64,000 nucleotides of DNA from Kingdonia uniflora (GCA_014058105.1 JACGCM010001844.1:3720001-3784000); one strand, 5' to 3'. Positions 1 to 11,009 are shown, numbered from the stretch's first letter. Translations and numbers: made by a program. Notes: generated by a model not told the origin, from the letters alone.

Positions 1-2
1 GG

Positions 3-277
3 AAATACCCTCAATTTTTGGCAGTAGCGGATAAGATTTATAAGCTCTGTACTGTACTCTGAATTCCTGGTGCGTACATTAAGTTTAAGAAAGTAAAGCT
101 CAAGGACATAGGGTACACAGCAGCTAGGGGTACACCCAAGAAATCCCGACAAGCTCCTGAACAATTTGCAGTTGAGTATGTCATTAACTAGTTGAAGTAA
201 ATCTCGGAATTTGGCTCCTGGAGGTATAAGACAGCACCTACATCTATCAGTTGAGGTGCTCATGCAAGAACCTTCTG
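3..277 (+). pseudogene. Decayed coding segment, unrecognised
   Basis: One plus-strand frame reads as protein-like sequence rich in Lys, Arg, Tyr and Phe for about 90 codons, broken by four in-frame stops. At least two stops fit single C-to-T or G-to-A changes (Arg to TGA, Trp to TAG), the pattern expected of methylated repeat DNA. I do not recognise the family. It may be the end of a transposon or gene that starts left of the window. Codon-like composition stops near 280. Confidence 0.3.
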
Positions 278-1425
278 CAGTGCTTAATAGGCGCTGATTG
301 GTTTAGACGATATTTGGTTTTGTTAGAGGTTTAGCCTGTAAGATCTAACTTTTGAGTAACTCATGTTCGAGGACATGTTAGAGGGAAGTGTGGTAGTTCT
401 AACTCTGCCTCTAATCTTGATTGTTAGAAGCCAAAGTGTTCTTTTTTATAAGAGTTAGGCTTTGTTTGTTTGTTTTTACTTAAAACGTCTTAGACTAACT
501 GATGTTAATGACTAATAAGTAATACTGAAAATTTTCCATTGAATAGCATTGTTTATGTGTAAGTTAGAGGTCGTGGTGTTTGATTTTTCGATTTTAATTA
601 GATAGGAACTTACAATTTTGCCTATGTTTTATTTTTGACATTTTATCATTAAAAATAAACATTCAACAAAAAAAATACAGCCTTAAGCATAAAGCATGCA
701 TCTAATTTTCAAAATTTTGAACAAAATAATTCAGTAAAAAAAATAATGGCAATGTTAGCATAAAATAAATTATTCAACTAACACGACAATTAAATCTCCA
801 TGTTCGGACATCTCAAACAAAAATAGTTACTTAGTGCGGAGAGAACTTCTACCAAACTATAGTTGAGAAGAAAGGAGAGAACTTAGCAGAAAGTGTTGTG
901 CGATTGGTTAATTATGGTTTTTAGGGCTTTAGAATAAAGGGTAGAAATTATTCTATTTTGACGAGGGTACTTTTGGCTCAAAAGTATCAATAAGTACTAA
1001 AGAGTTTAGTTAGACCCAACTTTGTCACTTAAAAATTAGAATGTTATTAAGACCTAATTGTTAGTCATTTGAAGTTGTTAGTCTGAGTTAGTGCAAAAAA
1101 CAAACATCCTAAAATTTCATAGTTAGTCATTTACCACTAACAAGTGGCTTTAACTCCAATTAGTAGCAAAATATCAAATGCCACCTTAGAGCAAACTAAA
1201 CACCTTGAAAAAGGAGAATACCTAAATACACCTCCTCATTAAAGAATAAATACTCCTCCCACCCTTTTCAAAGCACCACTACCACCATTGCCTTCATTAC
1301 CAGCATCTCCACTTCAACACTGCCTCCACGACCACCTCCGTCATCAACACAACAAGTAAGCACCACCACCAAAACATCAATACCCCAAACTCCTAAGGTT
1401 AGGAATTCTCGTGAGTACCCTCTAA
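278..1425. other. AT-rich intergenic DNA, no gene seen
   Basis: I see no coding frame, RNA gene or clear transposon end here. The sequence is AT-rich, with poly-A and poly-T runs and a CCACCA-rich patch near 1270-1370 that creates a spurious minus-strand open frame. Confidence 0.5.
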
Positions 1426-1731
1426 CAGAGTCGGCCCTGGGGTTTGTAGGGCCCAAGGCGAGGTCTGAAAATGGGCCCTCCCAGGGGATTTTTTTTTTTT
1501 CTAAGGTAGTTTCAAAGCAAAAAAAATTTTAAAAAAAATGAATGCCAAATGTAGGGATTGAACCTTTGACCTTAAGATTAACTGTAATTACTTCAACCAA
1601 TGAGCTATCATATATCTTATTCTCACAATTGTCTATTCACTTCTTACATATTTTGGGGGCCCTATTTTGGGTAAAAATTTGGGGGCCTTAGGCGGTCGCC
1701 TCTTGGCCTATAGCCATAGTCAAGGCCTGTG
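1426..1731 (-). repeat. SINE/MITE-like repeat with tRNA promoter boxes
   Basis: The ends form a loose inverted repeat: the left end begins CAGAGTCGGCCCTGG, and the reverse complement of the right end begins CACAGGCCTTGAC. The homology continues inward for about 35 bases to GGCGA. On the minus strand the middle (about 1555-1610) carries TAGCTCATTGG followed about 35 bases later by GGTTCAATCCC. These closely match the A and B boxes of a tRNA-type RNA polymerase III promoter. It may be a tRNA-derived SINE, or a hAT-like MITE that picked up tRNA sequence. I found no clean target duplication. Confidence 0.45.
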
Positions 1732-2989
1732 TAGCACCCCGTTATTTTTTTTCTTGTTTGATCTTTTATAGATGCTATCTATTAACTTACTCATTGTAGT
1801 ACCCTATTATATTCTTTGGCTTTTGAATTTTGTAGAATACTTAGTCAAACCCACCACCCACCACCGTAACTTCTCCTAATTCTACTCCATCTCTTCCTTA
1901 TTCTCCTCCATCAATCCATAGCCATTAAAGACTCTTTGTGCGAGAAATAATTACCCTAAACTCTTTTACCTTTAAGTACTCAATTGTTCCTGTGAGGGGA
2001 AGGATCTTTGAGTTGTTCTTCATAAGATTTAGAGGGGAACGAGACTAAGTTCGAAAGACTTTTCGTCACTCTTCAAGTTAGATTTTAAACCGTACCATCG
2101 TGGATTGGAGTGGGTTGGGCATTGATTTCGTTGGACATTGCAAGGTCGTTCTTTGCTCCTCGATTTTATACCAAAATCCTATATCAGGCAAGTACCATTA
2201 TCACCGAGCATTTAACATTGAGTGATTATTATGATTTTGGATACGAATTGAGTATAGTTAATTGTATATGTCATATTAGTTGTATCACTAATTTTGTATA
2301 CTCTATTGAGATTTAAGGTCGGCATCGATAGTCTGATTTTGTCCATGTTTGATAACTGGTTATGGACTGTATATAAAATAGATATTCATATTCTGGACAC
2401 TAGTTAAATTGGTACAGTAGGTCACAAAAGTGTATAAGATTTAGGGGGAAACTTTCTATACCATGAGAAATTTGAATGTTATACATCAATAGCATAGCTT
2501 GATGTGATTGTGGGGTAAATACTTCATCTTTAATGTACAACCTCTATAACATGATTAACAACTATTAACAACCATGCCTTTTAACTTATAAATAATGCAT
2601 AACCTGATGTTGTAAAAAATATTTAGGGATCATGAGTTATATATTTAGGCAGACTATAGATATTCCCTCTACTTAAAAATATATATGCCCTTAGTAATTA
2701 CTACGACTATGTATATATATATCGGCTATGAGATATTATTATTCACAACATGGGAGCTTTAGAAGAGGGTCTTGTAGTAAGTTGTCTTGTGGTTGAGCAT
2801 CGTGGTTGATTAGTTCTTTTAACGTAAAGATTACTGATAAAAGACCCGATGTATTTTTAGTACATTAGGGTAAGTGTACATATGTTTACGAGCACTAAGG
2901 CATGCGCTAACGCGCATGCTAAACCGTTATGTTCAGTAATAAATTAGGCATTAATGGTGCATAGAATCAGTAATTAAAGATATGGTTTA
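1732..2989. other. AT-rich intergenic DNA, no gene seen
   Basis: No coding frame with recognisable motifs. The short open frame at 2110-2316 has no domain, no splice context and no codon signal that I can defend. A short TA run sits near 2710-2720. Confidence 0.5.
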
Positions 2990-3811
2990 GAGTGCATTTT
3001 TGTTGTTTGCAAAATTTGTTGTGTTTGCTACTTTGCCAATGTAGTATTGACATGTGGATTTTGATTAGCTATCAAATATACTCCTATTTACGAGAGGGGT
3101 AACTACATGGGTCCCACAAGTTCACTAAGTTTTTATCTCTTCTTTCTTTCTCTTTCAATGGGGTCTCTGTAACTTTTGTCTTTGTATAAATCCTCACTCT
3201 CACTCTCTACTCTCTCCCTAACAGATCACAACATGAAGCAAACCAAAGAATTGGGAATCGTTTTAAGACAATTAGCAATATAAAAAGAAAATTTTGGCCA
3301 AGTAGCAAACGTAACTCACCCTTTGATTTGCTATCTACTACAGCTTAGCACCAACACTTTCTTTCAAATTAAGGAATCAATTGTATCAAATGGGTATCTG
3401 CTACTGTCTTGATTGGAAGGTTTTCAATGGTGGGTTCAACTTTTTCCTTTTAGTTTGAATATTTTTTTTTTTTAGGAGTTGTTAATAAATAAGTTTATGT
3501 TTGTTCTTGAGAATTCATCCTAGTTGATATTTGAGAATTGAGTCATTTGGTGGAACTGTGTATAATTTCTTTTTTGTTATTTGAATAATCTTCTCAAGAC
3601 TAAGACCAAAACCAACACAGTAGAAAGAGATGGGACGGGGATAGATGATGAAGAGATAAAAAGTAAAACACTTAAATGGGACCCATGTAAACTGCCCTTC
3701 AAAATCTCGAGCATATAGGAGAGATGTGACAACTAATCAAAGTCTACATGTCAATATCGCATTGGCCAAGTAGCCAACACAACAAATTATGAAAACTGTA
3801 AAAATGTACTC
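2990..3811. mobile_element. Non-autonomous long-TIR element (Mutator-like)
   Basis: The left arm (about 2990-3180) and the reverse complement of the right arm (about 3600-3811) align over roughly 190 bases with scattered mismatches. Both begin AGTGCATTTTT or AGTACATTTTT and share TTTGTTGTGTT near the ends. The flanks are near-matching 9-mers, ATGGTTTAG and ATGGCTTAT (7 of 9). Long terminal inverted repeats with an imperfect 9-bp duplication fit a Mutator-like element. The interior of about 400 bases has a CT-rich stretch but no transposase, so it would need enzymes from elsewhere. Confidence 0.6.
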
Positions 3812-4080
3812 ATGGCTTATACCTACGGGAAAGTGATAAAAATTACAATGGTAGTTGTAAGTGGCAACATGGTTTTCCATTTTAGTAAAAGCCTCGTATC
3901 ATAACCTTAAGAGTTGCAAACAACTTAGTATCTACACAATCATGGAGAGAAAATAAAAGCTCACCAGATCATTGACTCATTGTACAGATGCAAGATTGCA
4001 ATTAAAATTTGTTGCATAGACACGACTTGTAGATCAATAGTAGAAATTAAACAAAAGTTATTGAACAACCATAACAATTT

Positions 4081-4152
4081 GAATCCAGGTGGAATTGAAC
4101 CACCATCCTCTCAAAAAGTTGAGCGCTCTTTCTATTTTAAGCTAATAAATTC
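4081..4152 (-). tRNA. tRNA-like relic (Lys-type, anticodon loop damaged)
   Basis: Read on the minus strand, these 72 bases fold as a near-complete cloverleaf. The 7-bp acceptor stem GAATTTA/TGGATTC includes two G-U pairs. The D stem is GCTT/GAGC. The anticodon stem is CTCAA/TTGAG. The T arm has a perfect 5-bp stem (GGTGG/CCACC) around TTCAATT, an intact B box. The anticodon loop is only CTTT, about three bases short, so no anticodon can be read. The remaining sequence suggests a former Lys(UUU)-type tRNA. No 3' CCA is encoded. Most likely a tRNA pseudogene, possibly organelle-derived. Confidence 0.45.
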
Positions 4153-4358
4153 ATAAAAAAAATCACGAGGAAAACAATTACCACTCATATCATGGCCTAA
4201 AAATTACTAAAACCTACATGATGTAAGAGATAAAAGGGTATTTCAATAGATTAAGTTCAATGCTACCGGCACCGCAAAACCCATAAGTAGTGTTCAATCC
4301 TACCGTAAAACCCATAGAGAGCCAGCTAGGGTACATTAATAGTAAAGTTGATACTCAC

Positions 4359-4382
4359 CTGGATCTCTTCAACGTATATAAA
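4359..4382 (-). pseudogene. Putative 24-nt microexon of an unrecognised gene
   Basis: Minus-strand TTTATATACG... through ATCCAG is bounded by TGCAG before it and GTGAGT after it, which are strong splice sites. It is 24 nt long and phase 0, so it joins in frame to the exon candidate at 4740-4835. It reads eight residues, FIYVEEIQ. Too short to identify by itself. I include it because its phase agrees with the exon candidates further upstream. Confidence 0.3.
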
Positions 4383-4739
4383 CTGCATTAAGCTTAACAA
4401 TACTAACTTTCTATGTACAAACTTCTGCAGTATTCAAAAGGAACAAAACTTACAATAAATCACAAATCAGTTAGTAATAAACTATTATTACCATAAAAGT
4501 CCTAGGTTTTGCGTCCTTCAACTATCATGTCCAAAACTAGTTAAGCAAAAATTTATTGGTAGTTGCTAAAAGACCACATTCAATCGTCTCCTCTATAAGA
4601 ACTCACATTTATAAACTAATAGTTACCAATCATGCAAAGGTTACTTATACGTTAAATCACTCTAGTTAGCGCAATACCAAACATGTGTTAGACATGGAAT
4701 CAAAGACAAGAAAGCAAAAATGAAAAATATATATATTAC

Positions 4740-4835
4740 CTTCATATAGAATTGCTATCCATGAAGTATTGTTCCTCTTGTGAGACCTTGGAAATACCGG
4801 TCGAGAATGGATCGCCCACAGATCTTCTGGTGTGT
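4740..4835 (-). pseudogene. Putative 96-nt exon, one in-frame stop
   Basis: Bounded by CTTCAG and GTAATA on the minus strand, 96 nt long. In the phase-0 frame required by the preceding exon candidate (5510-5572) it contains one TAG near its end. A second frame is open throughout but does not keep phase with its neighbours. I therefore read it as an exon of a decayed gene, or a chance pair of splice-like signals. Product not recognised. Confidence 0.3.
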
Positions 4836-5509
4836 CTGAAGAGTAGCATGGTTAAAATTAAATTTAATCAAAAGCAATATAGAAAAACAATTACTGAAGT
4901 GTGGATCGCATTCCACAGACTGGTGTAGTTTAATTTATTTGGCTAATAATGACCAATAAGATAAAATGATATCTTATATAATATAATGACATTTAGGATA
5001 TTTTTTTAGTAAACTGATATTTGGGACTTGAGTTAAAAAAATCTCATGAAAGCATCATCTATTGCTTTATGTGAGGTACAGATTTATTAATCCAAAGGTA
5101 ACTTTACAAAAGAATGGATTAAGTTAAAGACATGCTGACAAAAAAAAAACAGTAATGGCAACGAAGAAAAAGCTAGGTAAGCTTTTCCCTACTATTATAT
5201 TACTCCACATGAAGACTATATCATCCAAAGAATTATTTGTAGATCTTTTACACGTGTGAGTACATGAACAACTTGAAATATCTCTTTAACTCCATATGAA
5301 AGCTTTTTAACCTATAAATTGTACACGGAGTATCAACCTCCGTTTCAGTGTTTGTTTATTCTCATCTCTACCCCTTCTCCAGATATATTAAACAGTGAAA
5401 TCTTAAAAGAAACCAGATAACTATTAATAGATAGGAATCATGAAGTTTATAGACGGTGGCAATGAGGTCTGCATCTCCAAACACATAACAGTGCAAAAGT
5501 GTACCTTAC

Positions 5510-5572
5510 CGAGTTGGCATCATCAAGAAGTTCACAAACAACTTTGTTAACATTTTCTACAGTAGCTTTGAC
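5510..5572 (-). pseudogene. Putative 63-nt exon, unrecognised product
   Basis: The minus-strand segment starts after TTCTTCTAG and ends before GTAAGG, both good splice signals. It is 63 nt, phase 0 on both sides, and open only in that frame. The 21 residues start VKATVENVN and include a leucine/acidic stretch. It follows the candidate at 5891-5979 in matching phase. The family is not recognised. Confidence 0.35.
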
Positions 5573-5890
5573 CTAGAAGAAAATTGTTTATTAACAGCTT
5601 CAAGTCCCCTATCAACATGAATGAATCAACAATTTGTCAACAATTAAATGAATACCATGCCTAAAAGCAAAAAGTGCGCAAATCACTTTCAAATGGGATA
5701 AATAGGACTTGAAGCATAGAAATTGCAACTCATGCGATCACTAACCCTACTGCCAAAGTACACTACTACAGGATAAAGACTCCATTGTAGGATTAAAAGA
5801 AAACAATATAAGAAATATGAAGGGCTAACCATATTACTTTCAAAAGAAATATGAAAAATATACTTATTCTACGAGAAACATGGCACTTAC

Positions 5891-5979
5891 CTTAGAGAAA
5901 TATGTCAGCGACCAAATTCTAATATTCTCCTCCTTTGCAATCCAAAGTCTTGGTAAGGCTTTATTGTCTTTGGATATTG
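5891..5979 (-). pseudogene. Putative exon ending at GTAAGTG, unrecognised product
   Basis: The minus-strand frame is open up to a strong donor, CTCTAAG followed by GTAAGTG, and ends in phase 0. The 5' limit is uncertain: there is an in-frame stop upstream and no clear acceptor. It reads about 28 residues containing PRLWIAKEEN. Together with 5510-5572, 4740-4835 and 4359-4382 it forms a run of phase-compatible exon candidates. I do not recognise the protein. Confidence 0.35.
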
Positions 5980-6139
5980 TTGAAGAAGTTGTTCACTCTT
6001 CTAGAAGTTTCAAGTCTTTCATAACAACATAAAAAAGCAGTTAGGTATTGGTTAATCAAAAACTTCTACTTTGGTGTAAGGTATTGGTGGTTTGTAAAGG
6101 GTAGTAGGGAAAAGATAACATTGAGAAATAAATAGGACT

Positions 6140-6256
6140 TCACCAGGATGATGCGTCGACATATTGCGACGCTTCTCAACATTTGTCTCCGTCGTCAAAG
6201 AACTCCCTCTTCTTACCTTCTATCTGATGCGTTTCATGACCTTTTCCGGCAACAAC
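6140..6256 (-). pseudogene. Fragment of chloroplast-type MurE ligase gene, C-terminal exon
   Basis: After a TGTTGCAG acceptor the minus strand reads VVAGKGHETHQIEG, then an FFDD motif and, after a TGA stop, a segment resembling QYVDELHQ. This matches the C-terminal Mur ligase domain of MurE, the UDP-MurNAc-tripeptide ligase. In land plants a nuclear MurE homologue acts in the chloroplast. The intron boundary is retained, so this is a DNA-level copy and not a cDNA. The TGA breaks the frame, and no other MurE exon is visible nearby. It is an isolated fragment among exon candidates of other genes on the same strand, which suggests capture by a transposon or decay of a partial duplicate. Confidence 0.65.
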
Positions 6257-6573
6257 CTGCAACATTTGTACTATCAACGAACTCAGGTAGCAGGCAGTAA
6301 TCATTTAAGGATATTTTCAGCATGACCCTCATTATAAAATCGGGGTCGAATCAAATATTCATTCTATCTGAAATTGTAAACTTGTTTATTTAAGACACAA
6401 GGTAGGCACCATTGGGCAAGGTAGAACACAAAACACAGTTATAACCTAATGGCCTGTGTTTTTCTTCTTCCTCTTCTAAAACCATGATACCAACGGCAAC
6501 AAGAGCAACAACACTAGTTATAAAGAGTTTTAATGAGCAACAGTATATAATAAGAAAGAACGGATTGAAATAC

Positions 6574-6873
6574 CATGAAGCAAACTCGCAGGTTCATCTC
6601 TTAGTAATGCACGGCTTGCATTGCCAACCTCAGCCAAGTGCTGCTCCAACCATGTCAACCATCTCAGCACAACTTCCAAGTACATCTGATCATCTGGGAT
6701 CCTTTGAATAACACGTAGAATTGTGTACGGTGTACTATAAACACATGGCACAAATACCATGACATGATAATCTGCTATCTGGTCCTCATATACTAGGTTC
6801 CATGGAATGGGACAAATACTCCAGCACGCTTGTTTCATAATCCGAACTTTTATTGCCTTCCAGCTCCTAACAC
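6574..6873 (-). pseudogene. Putative 300-nt exon of an unrecognised host gene
   Basis: The minus-strand frame is open for 118 codons around this segment. Splice-like limits (CTGTTTTAG before, GTATTTC after) define a 300-nt, phase 1-1 exon. The protein is compositionally normal, with tryptophans, SICPIPWN near the start and LRWLTWLEQHL followed by ALLRDEP near the end. That looks like helical repeat or scaffold protein sequence rather than transposon protein. I cannot name the family. The exon phase does not match the neighbouring candidates, so it probably comes from a different gene. Confidence 0.4.
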
Positions 6874-6989
6874 CTAAAACAGTCAAAAGGGCTAAAATTA
6901 TAAAATGATTGATACTTGTAAAATTATTATCAAAAAAGTATTAAACCTAAGACAAGCAAAGCCGCAAAGTGGTCAATTCACATAGCATA

Positions 6990-8480
6990 CACCATATTGT
7001 GCATTGTGAATTGTGTACATTGTGATATGGAGAATTTTTGAAAAACAAGTATAGAAGATCATAAACACTTCATTATCAAATAGGAAGTATAAAAGATCAT
7101 GGTCTTAAACAATGCAGTAACTTAAAGACATAAATAAATAAATAACAAAATAGCTAATAGACATGGTCTTAGATCAACGGACTCCGATCAAAAAAGAGGA
7201 GATTTCCACTTACAGTGGACCTAATCTATTTCGGTTTACAACTAATACTCGAGAAGCAGTGGTTTACATTTCTACAAGAGTTTTACTAAAATCTACAAAA
7301 TTTACGAATAAGTGAGGGAAGTCCAAGCTTTCTGCTAGTGATCCAGAAATTATTTGATTTGCGTTTATCTCGAGGTTGTGCCAGGCAACAAAGTTGCCCA
7401 TTTAGGACATAAAGCTCTTTAAATAAAGATAAAACTACTAAATAAGATGCTTACTTATGGTATCATTGGGAAGCGCGAATAACATGCAACCCAAGTGATG
7501 ATTACGAGAAATGTGCGCTAGCAGGTAGCCACTTGGATCTATTGTGACTATTGTCAATAAAGAATTATAAAATGGTAATCTGGAGTAAGGGATTTGTCCA
7601 TCTCAGGAGATCAGAGCGAGGAACGTAAACATGAGGCCATATGCATACACACAAGTCGCTTATGATTTCAATTTGTATCAAATGTGTAGCATTACTTATT
7701 TATATTAAATAGTAATATAATAAGTTGAACGTTAAGCTGCAAGTTACTTTTTTATTGGATATCAAGCATGTATAACGTAATCTACGACTTCTCCCTAATC
7801 GGTATGTTGTTATGTAATTATGGTATCTTGTTAATTAATCAATGTCGGTTGACAGATACTACTTAAATTTTGCAGTTAGGATTTTATACAAGGAGAAGTG
7901 TCCTGGAAGTACAAAATGAGGCGTGTTGATAGGATGGGGTAGCACAGGGTCCCAAGGACTCATTAAGATAGGCAGGCACTCGGAGTGAGTAACGTAAGGC
8001 GTAAGTACTCGGTGAGGGTTGAAGAAGTACAGGGAGAGATTTCAGAGGAAAGACCTCTCATCTGGAGATGATGAACGCTGAAATCCTAGAAAGGGGGTCT
8101 TTGGATCCATAATCGATCGCCCAACCCTCTCCCAATGAATAAAATGAACAAGAAAAGTGACATGAAAGGGTTCGATTACTCAACACATAGTCTATTGCTT
8201 GACCTTACCGTGTCATTACGGATCTAAGTATACAAAGAGGTTAATTTTCCTCTTCCATCTTCCATATGTTGTTTCTTTCTAACATGTGAGCTGTAGGAAA
8301 TTGTAATGTACTTGAGAAAAGGAGCTTGTATAGTAACATGCACCTCAAGAATAATGATGTTGAAGATACAAAGTTGAAAACACGACCTAATTACAACAAC
8401 AGAAACATACGTTAAGCCTAGAATTCCTATGCCCTCCACAATAGTGATTACAACAAGAAGACAATTTTTCACCAAATTGT
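6990..8480. other. Intergenic DNA, no gene seen
   Basis: No recognisable protein, RNA or transposon end. 7900-8220 is more GC-balanced, has several short GGT/GAG-rich runs and differs in texture from its AT-rich flanks. It could be organelle-derived or an old LTR piece, but I saw no diagnostic motif. The minus-strand frame at 8224-8475 appears to be chance. Confidence 0.4.
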
Positions 8481-8504
8481 TTATTGAAACCCAATCATAA
8501 ACAC

Positions 8505-8770
8505 TTCATTGTCCTTTTTGCCATGCCAGAACAATGATAGAAGATCTTCCTACAATACATTAAACTTAGTATATCTCTACAAACTGACCTGAGTTTCCAG
8601 ATCACACTCCTTTAAGGACCGTTCACTTCATGCGAGGTCCACAAGAAATATCATTATCACCACAAAATTCTATATATGTTGATCTAATAATAGGAAAAGG
8701 AGAATAAAATGATAAATCGTTACTAAACTCACCAGCCTGATTGAGCTGCAGATTTATCAACATTAAACAT
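8505..8770 (-). pseudogene. Putative first three exons of an unrecognised gene
   Basis: Minus strand. Exon 1 (8733-8770) is 38 nt from an ATG and reads MFNVDKSAAQSG up to GTGAGT. Exon 2 (8589-8625) reads ERSLKECDLETQ up to GTCAGT. Exon 3 (8505-8549) starts EDLLSLFWHGKK after TATTGTAG. The phases agree across all three, though the acceptor of exon 2 and the donor of exon 3 are weak. A CT-rich leader (about 8771-8990) and a promoter-like segment lie upstream. The product is not recognised. It could be the 5' end of a real gene or a captured fragment. Confidence 0.35.
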
Positions 8771-8987
8771 CTGTGATTACTGTGATGTTGCGGATTTAAG
8801 GATTAAGAAGACATTGCAAGATTGAGGATTGTTCTAGAGAGGGAGAAGGGATAATTGAGAGAAGGGATTAAACATACACAAACTTGTTCAATTACCCCTA
8901 ATTCGAGCTTAGAGTAATTGAGAGAGGAACAGACTTAGGGTTTGGATCGTGATATAGAGAGGGAGGGAGTAGTGAAGAACAAACTAA

Positions 8988-9237
8988 AGTTCGCCATATG
9001 ATTTGGCTTTAAAGCTTAAAACAAATGTTGATTGACTGAAGATATAGACTAATAAGGCAGATGATATGGCAGTTTAGAGGTGTTAAAGAATTTTGATATT
9101 TGATTTGGGATCCGACGGCTGGGACTTAATTTTAAACCATAGGAAAAATCCGAGAGACTTAAATAATCCTCGATTCACGAGAGATGGGTAACGAATGGTT
9201 GAGATCGAGAAATGGCTGATGAGTTATTCATTTAGGT
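8988..9237 (-). promoter_or_regulatory. Promoter/leader segment, duplicated copy 1
   Basis: This block is repeated at 14093-14342 in the same orientation with roughly 80% identity by eye. Shared landmarks are CCATATGATTTGGCTTTAAAGC, GGGATCCGACGG and CACGAGAGATGGGTAACGAA. In both places CT-rich leader-like sequence and splice-like exons follow on the minus strand, so I interpret it as an upstream region or 5' UTR carried along in a duplication about 5.1 kb apart. Confidence 0.5.
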
Positions 9238-9586
9238 AACACTCAACGCACCCCATGAAAGTAGGGGGGAAATATAAATTTGTGGTTCTCTGACAAAAGT
9301 GTTTTAAGAAAAGGATATTCCGTAAAAGGTTCTTCCTTTCTTGGATTATTTCTTTTTGTCTGCCGGTTTGAGAGAATTTTCAAGGGGATGTTTTGAGGTC
9401 ATAAGATTGTGGAGGCTACTTTTAAAAAGGTCATCAACTAAATGTTGTAAGGTCACACTCCTAACACTACTGGAGAGTTTCTTTAGAAGGAGTCAACATG
9501 ATACTTAGAAGTAAAGGACAAACCATGAGACGCAATTTAGAACATCTAGGCGGTGAGCAAGTACGAGCCGTCAACGCCCATTGTTA

Positions 9587-9672
9587 TGGGAGGGAGCAAG
9601 AGTATTATTTTGTGAAGTAGGCCCTACTTCACTACCTATTTCACAAAATAATACTCAAATTGCTCCCTCCCA
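9587..9672. repeat. Foldback (hairpin) element
   Basis: Two arms of about 37 bases pair with few mismatches: TGGGAGGGAGCAA...TTTTGTGAAGTAG on the left and its reverse complement on the right. A short GGCCCTACTTCACTACC loop separates them. A further TACTTCACAAAATAACA copy follows on the right. It looks like a tiny MITE or a collapsed inverted repeat. Confidence 0.6.
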
Positions 9673-9739
9673 TACTTCACAAAATAACAGGGCATTCTGT
9701 GGCAATTGAGAGCTGCCTTTTTTGTTATCCATACCAAAA

Positions 9740-10160
9740 GTGATCAAGCGCAAATGGGCCCCCTACTGGTGTTATATTGCTCAATACTGATGGGTCTATT
9801 AATGGAGCCGGAGGGGGCTGTGGAAGAGTTAGGATCTGCAAGGTAATCAGAGCTAAAGTCTGTTGCTTACCATGATATGAAAGCGATCTGGAGAGGTTAC
9901 ATATTGGGCTACATATGGGCTTGAAGAAAATAAGGATTTCTACAGATTCAAAGCTTATGGTTTCATACATCACAAAGAAGGAAGCACCACCATGGAGCTG
10001 TCTCTACGTGATAGATGACATTGCCACATGATTTCAACCCTCACAGAATTCTGAACTTTTCACTCTTACATAGAGACAAACTGTGGAACTGACTCCTTAG
10101 TTGATTATTTTTCACTCTTACATAGAGGCAAACGGTGGAGCTGACTCAGTCGATTATGTA
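9740..10160 (+). pseudogene. LINE-derived RNase H domain fragment
   Basis: The plus strand shows the start of a plant RNase H (RVT_3) domain: LNTDGSINGAGGG near 9775, with the catalytic Asp of the DGS motif. It continues past stops and frameshifts to GLKKIRISTDSKLMVSYI near 9915-9960 (second catalytic Asp) and a final EANGGADS motif near 10130. Such domains form the C-terminus of plant L1-type LINEs. The last part is locally duplicated: TTTTTCACTCTTACATAGAG-like sequence appears twice, about 55 bases apart, near 10055 and 10110. Non-functional. Confidence 0.6.
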
Positions 10161-10200
10161 ACTAGTATCGGTGAAGTATTATTAGCCTCTAGCTCCTTGT

Positions 10201-11009
10201 GTATTGATCTAAGCAAAGAAGAAGCAAGGGTAAGCTATAGGATATAATTAACTCTATTATCATTTTTATATATGTGGTCCATGGGGGAGGCTTAACACCA
10301 GCTTGCCCTGAAAAAATCTGGCGGGGGTCCCAATAACCCCAGCTTCTGTTTCAAAAAAAGATAGAAACCATACTAGTGGTCTATGTGTATTAAACACAAT
10401 ACTCAATTTGTTGTTAAGCTACTCCTCCCTACCACTTCTGTGGCACTCAGATTATTGTATGCTCTTTGTTAATATAGTCAAAAAATAACTAAAGAAGAAA
10501 CCATTATAAGATTCAGTAATGAGTTTGAATTTATAAGTATAACCCCATAGGCAAGTGGCTACCATCTAAAATCTCATGAGAAAGATGACCCATTTACTAA
10601 CCTTTGTCTCCACCTTTAAGGTTGCAATCAAGCCATGCTGTGCAGAGGGGGAAGGCTGGAAGGATGATATCATGATGGGGATACAAGTTAGAATCCCCAT
10701 CCTCCAATTCCTTGCATATACAAATCTGCCATATAATGTGAGCCTTTAAATTGTTAGTTTCAGTTCAAAGACGTTCTCACTTTTTTGTCGACTATGACAA
10801 TGAGAACATAAATTTGGGCAAGTGCCAGACAAAACCTACTATAAGAATTAACATTTGTATGTTGGATAGAAAAACGAAACCAATTGATATTTATAGAGTA
10901 CAGTAAGTCAGTAATGAGACATAGTTCATCAATCAGTAAAAAGCAAATAACATATGTAAGAGAGGATGGCAAAATGAGACAAAGATCTAGTTAAGTCAGT
11001 AATGCGTGC
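10201..11009. other. Intergenic DNA, no gene seen
   Basis: Apart from a possible LINE 3' untranslated tail just after 10200, I see no structured feature. The minus-strand open frame at 10760-10972 has no recognisable motif. Confidence 0.4.

Noticed and set aside
1268..1456. Minus-strand open frame of 62 codons
   Set aside because: Low-complexity Val/Gly/Met composition produced by a CCACCA-rich stretch; no context.
4740..4835. Alternative fully open frame reading TPEDLWAIHSRPVFPRS
   Set aside because: Attractive protein-like sequence, but it does not keep phase with the upstream and downstream exon candidates, so I did not use it as the main reading; it remains possible.
7900..8220. Second mitochondrial insertion
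   Set aside because: Composition differs from the flanks but I saw none of the phrases that made 12.1-12.7 kb convincing.
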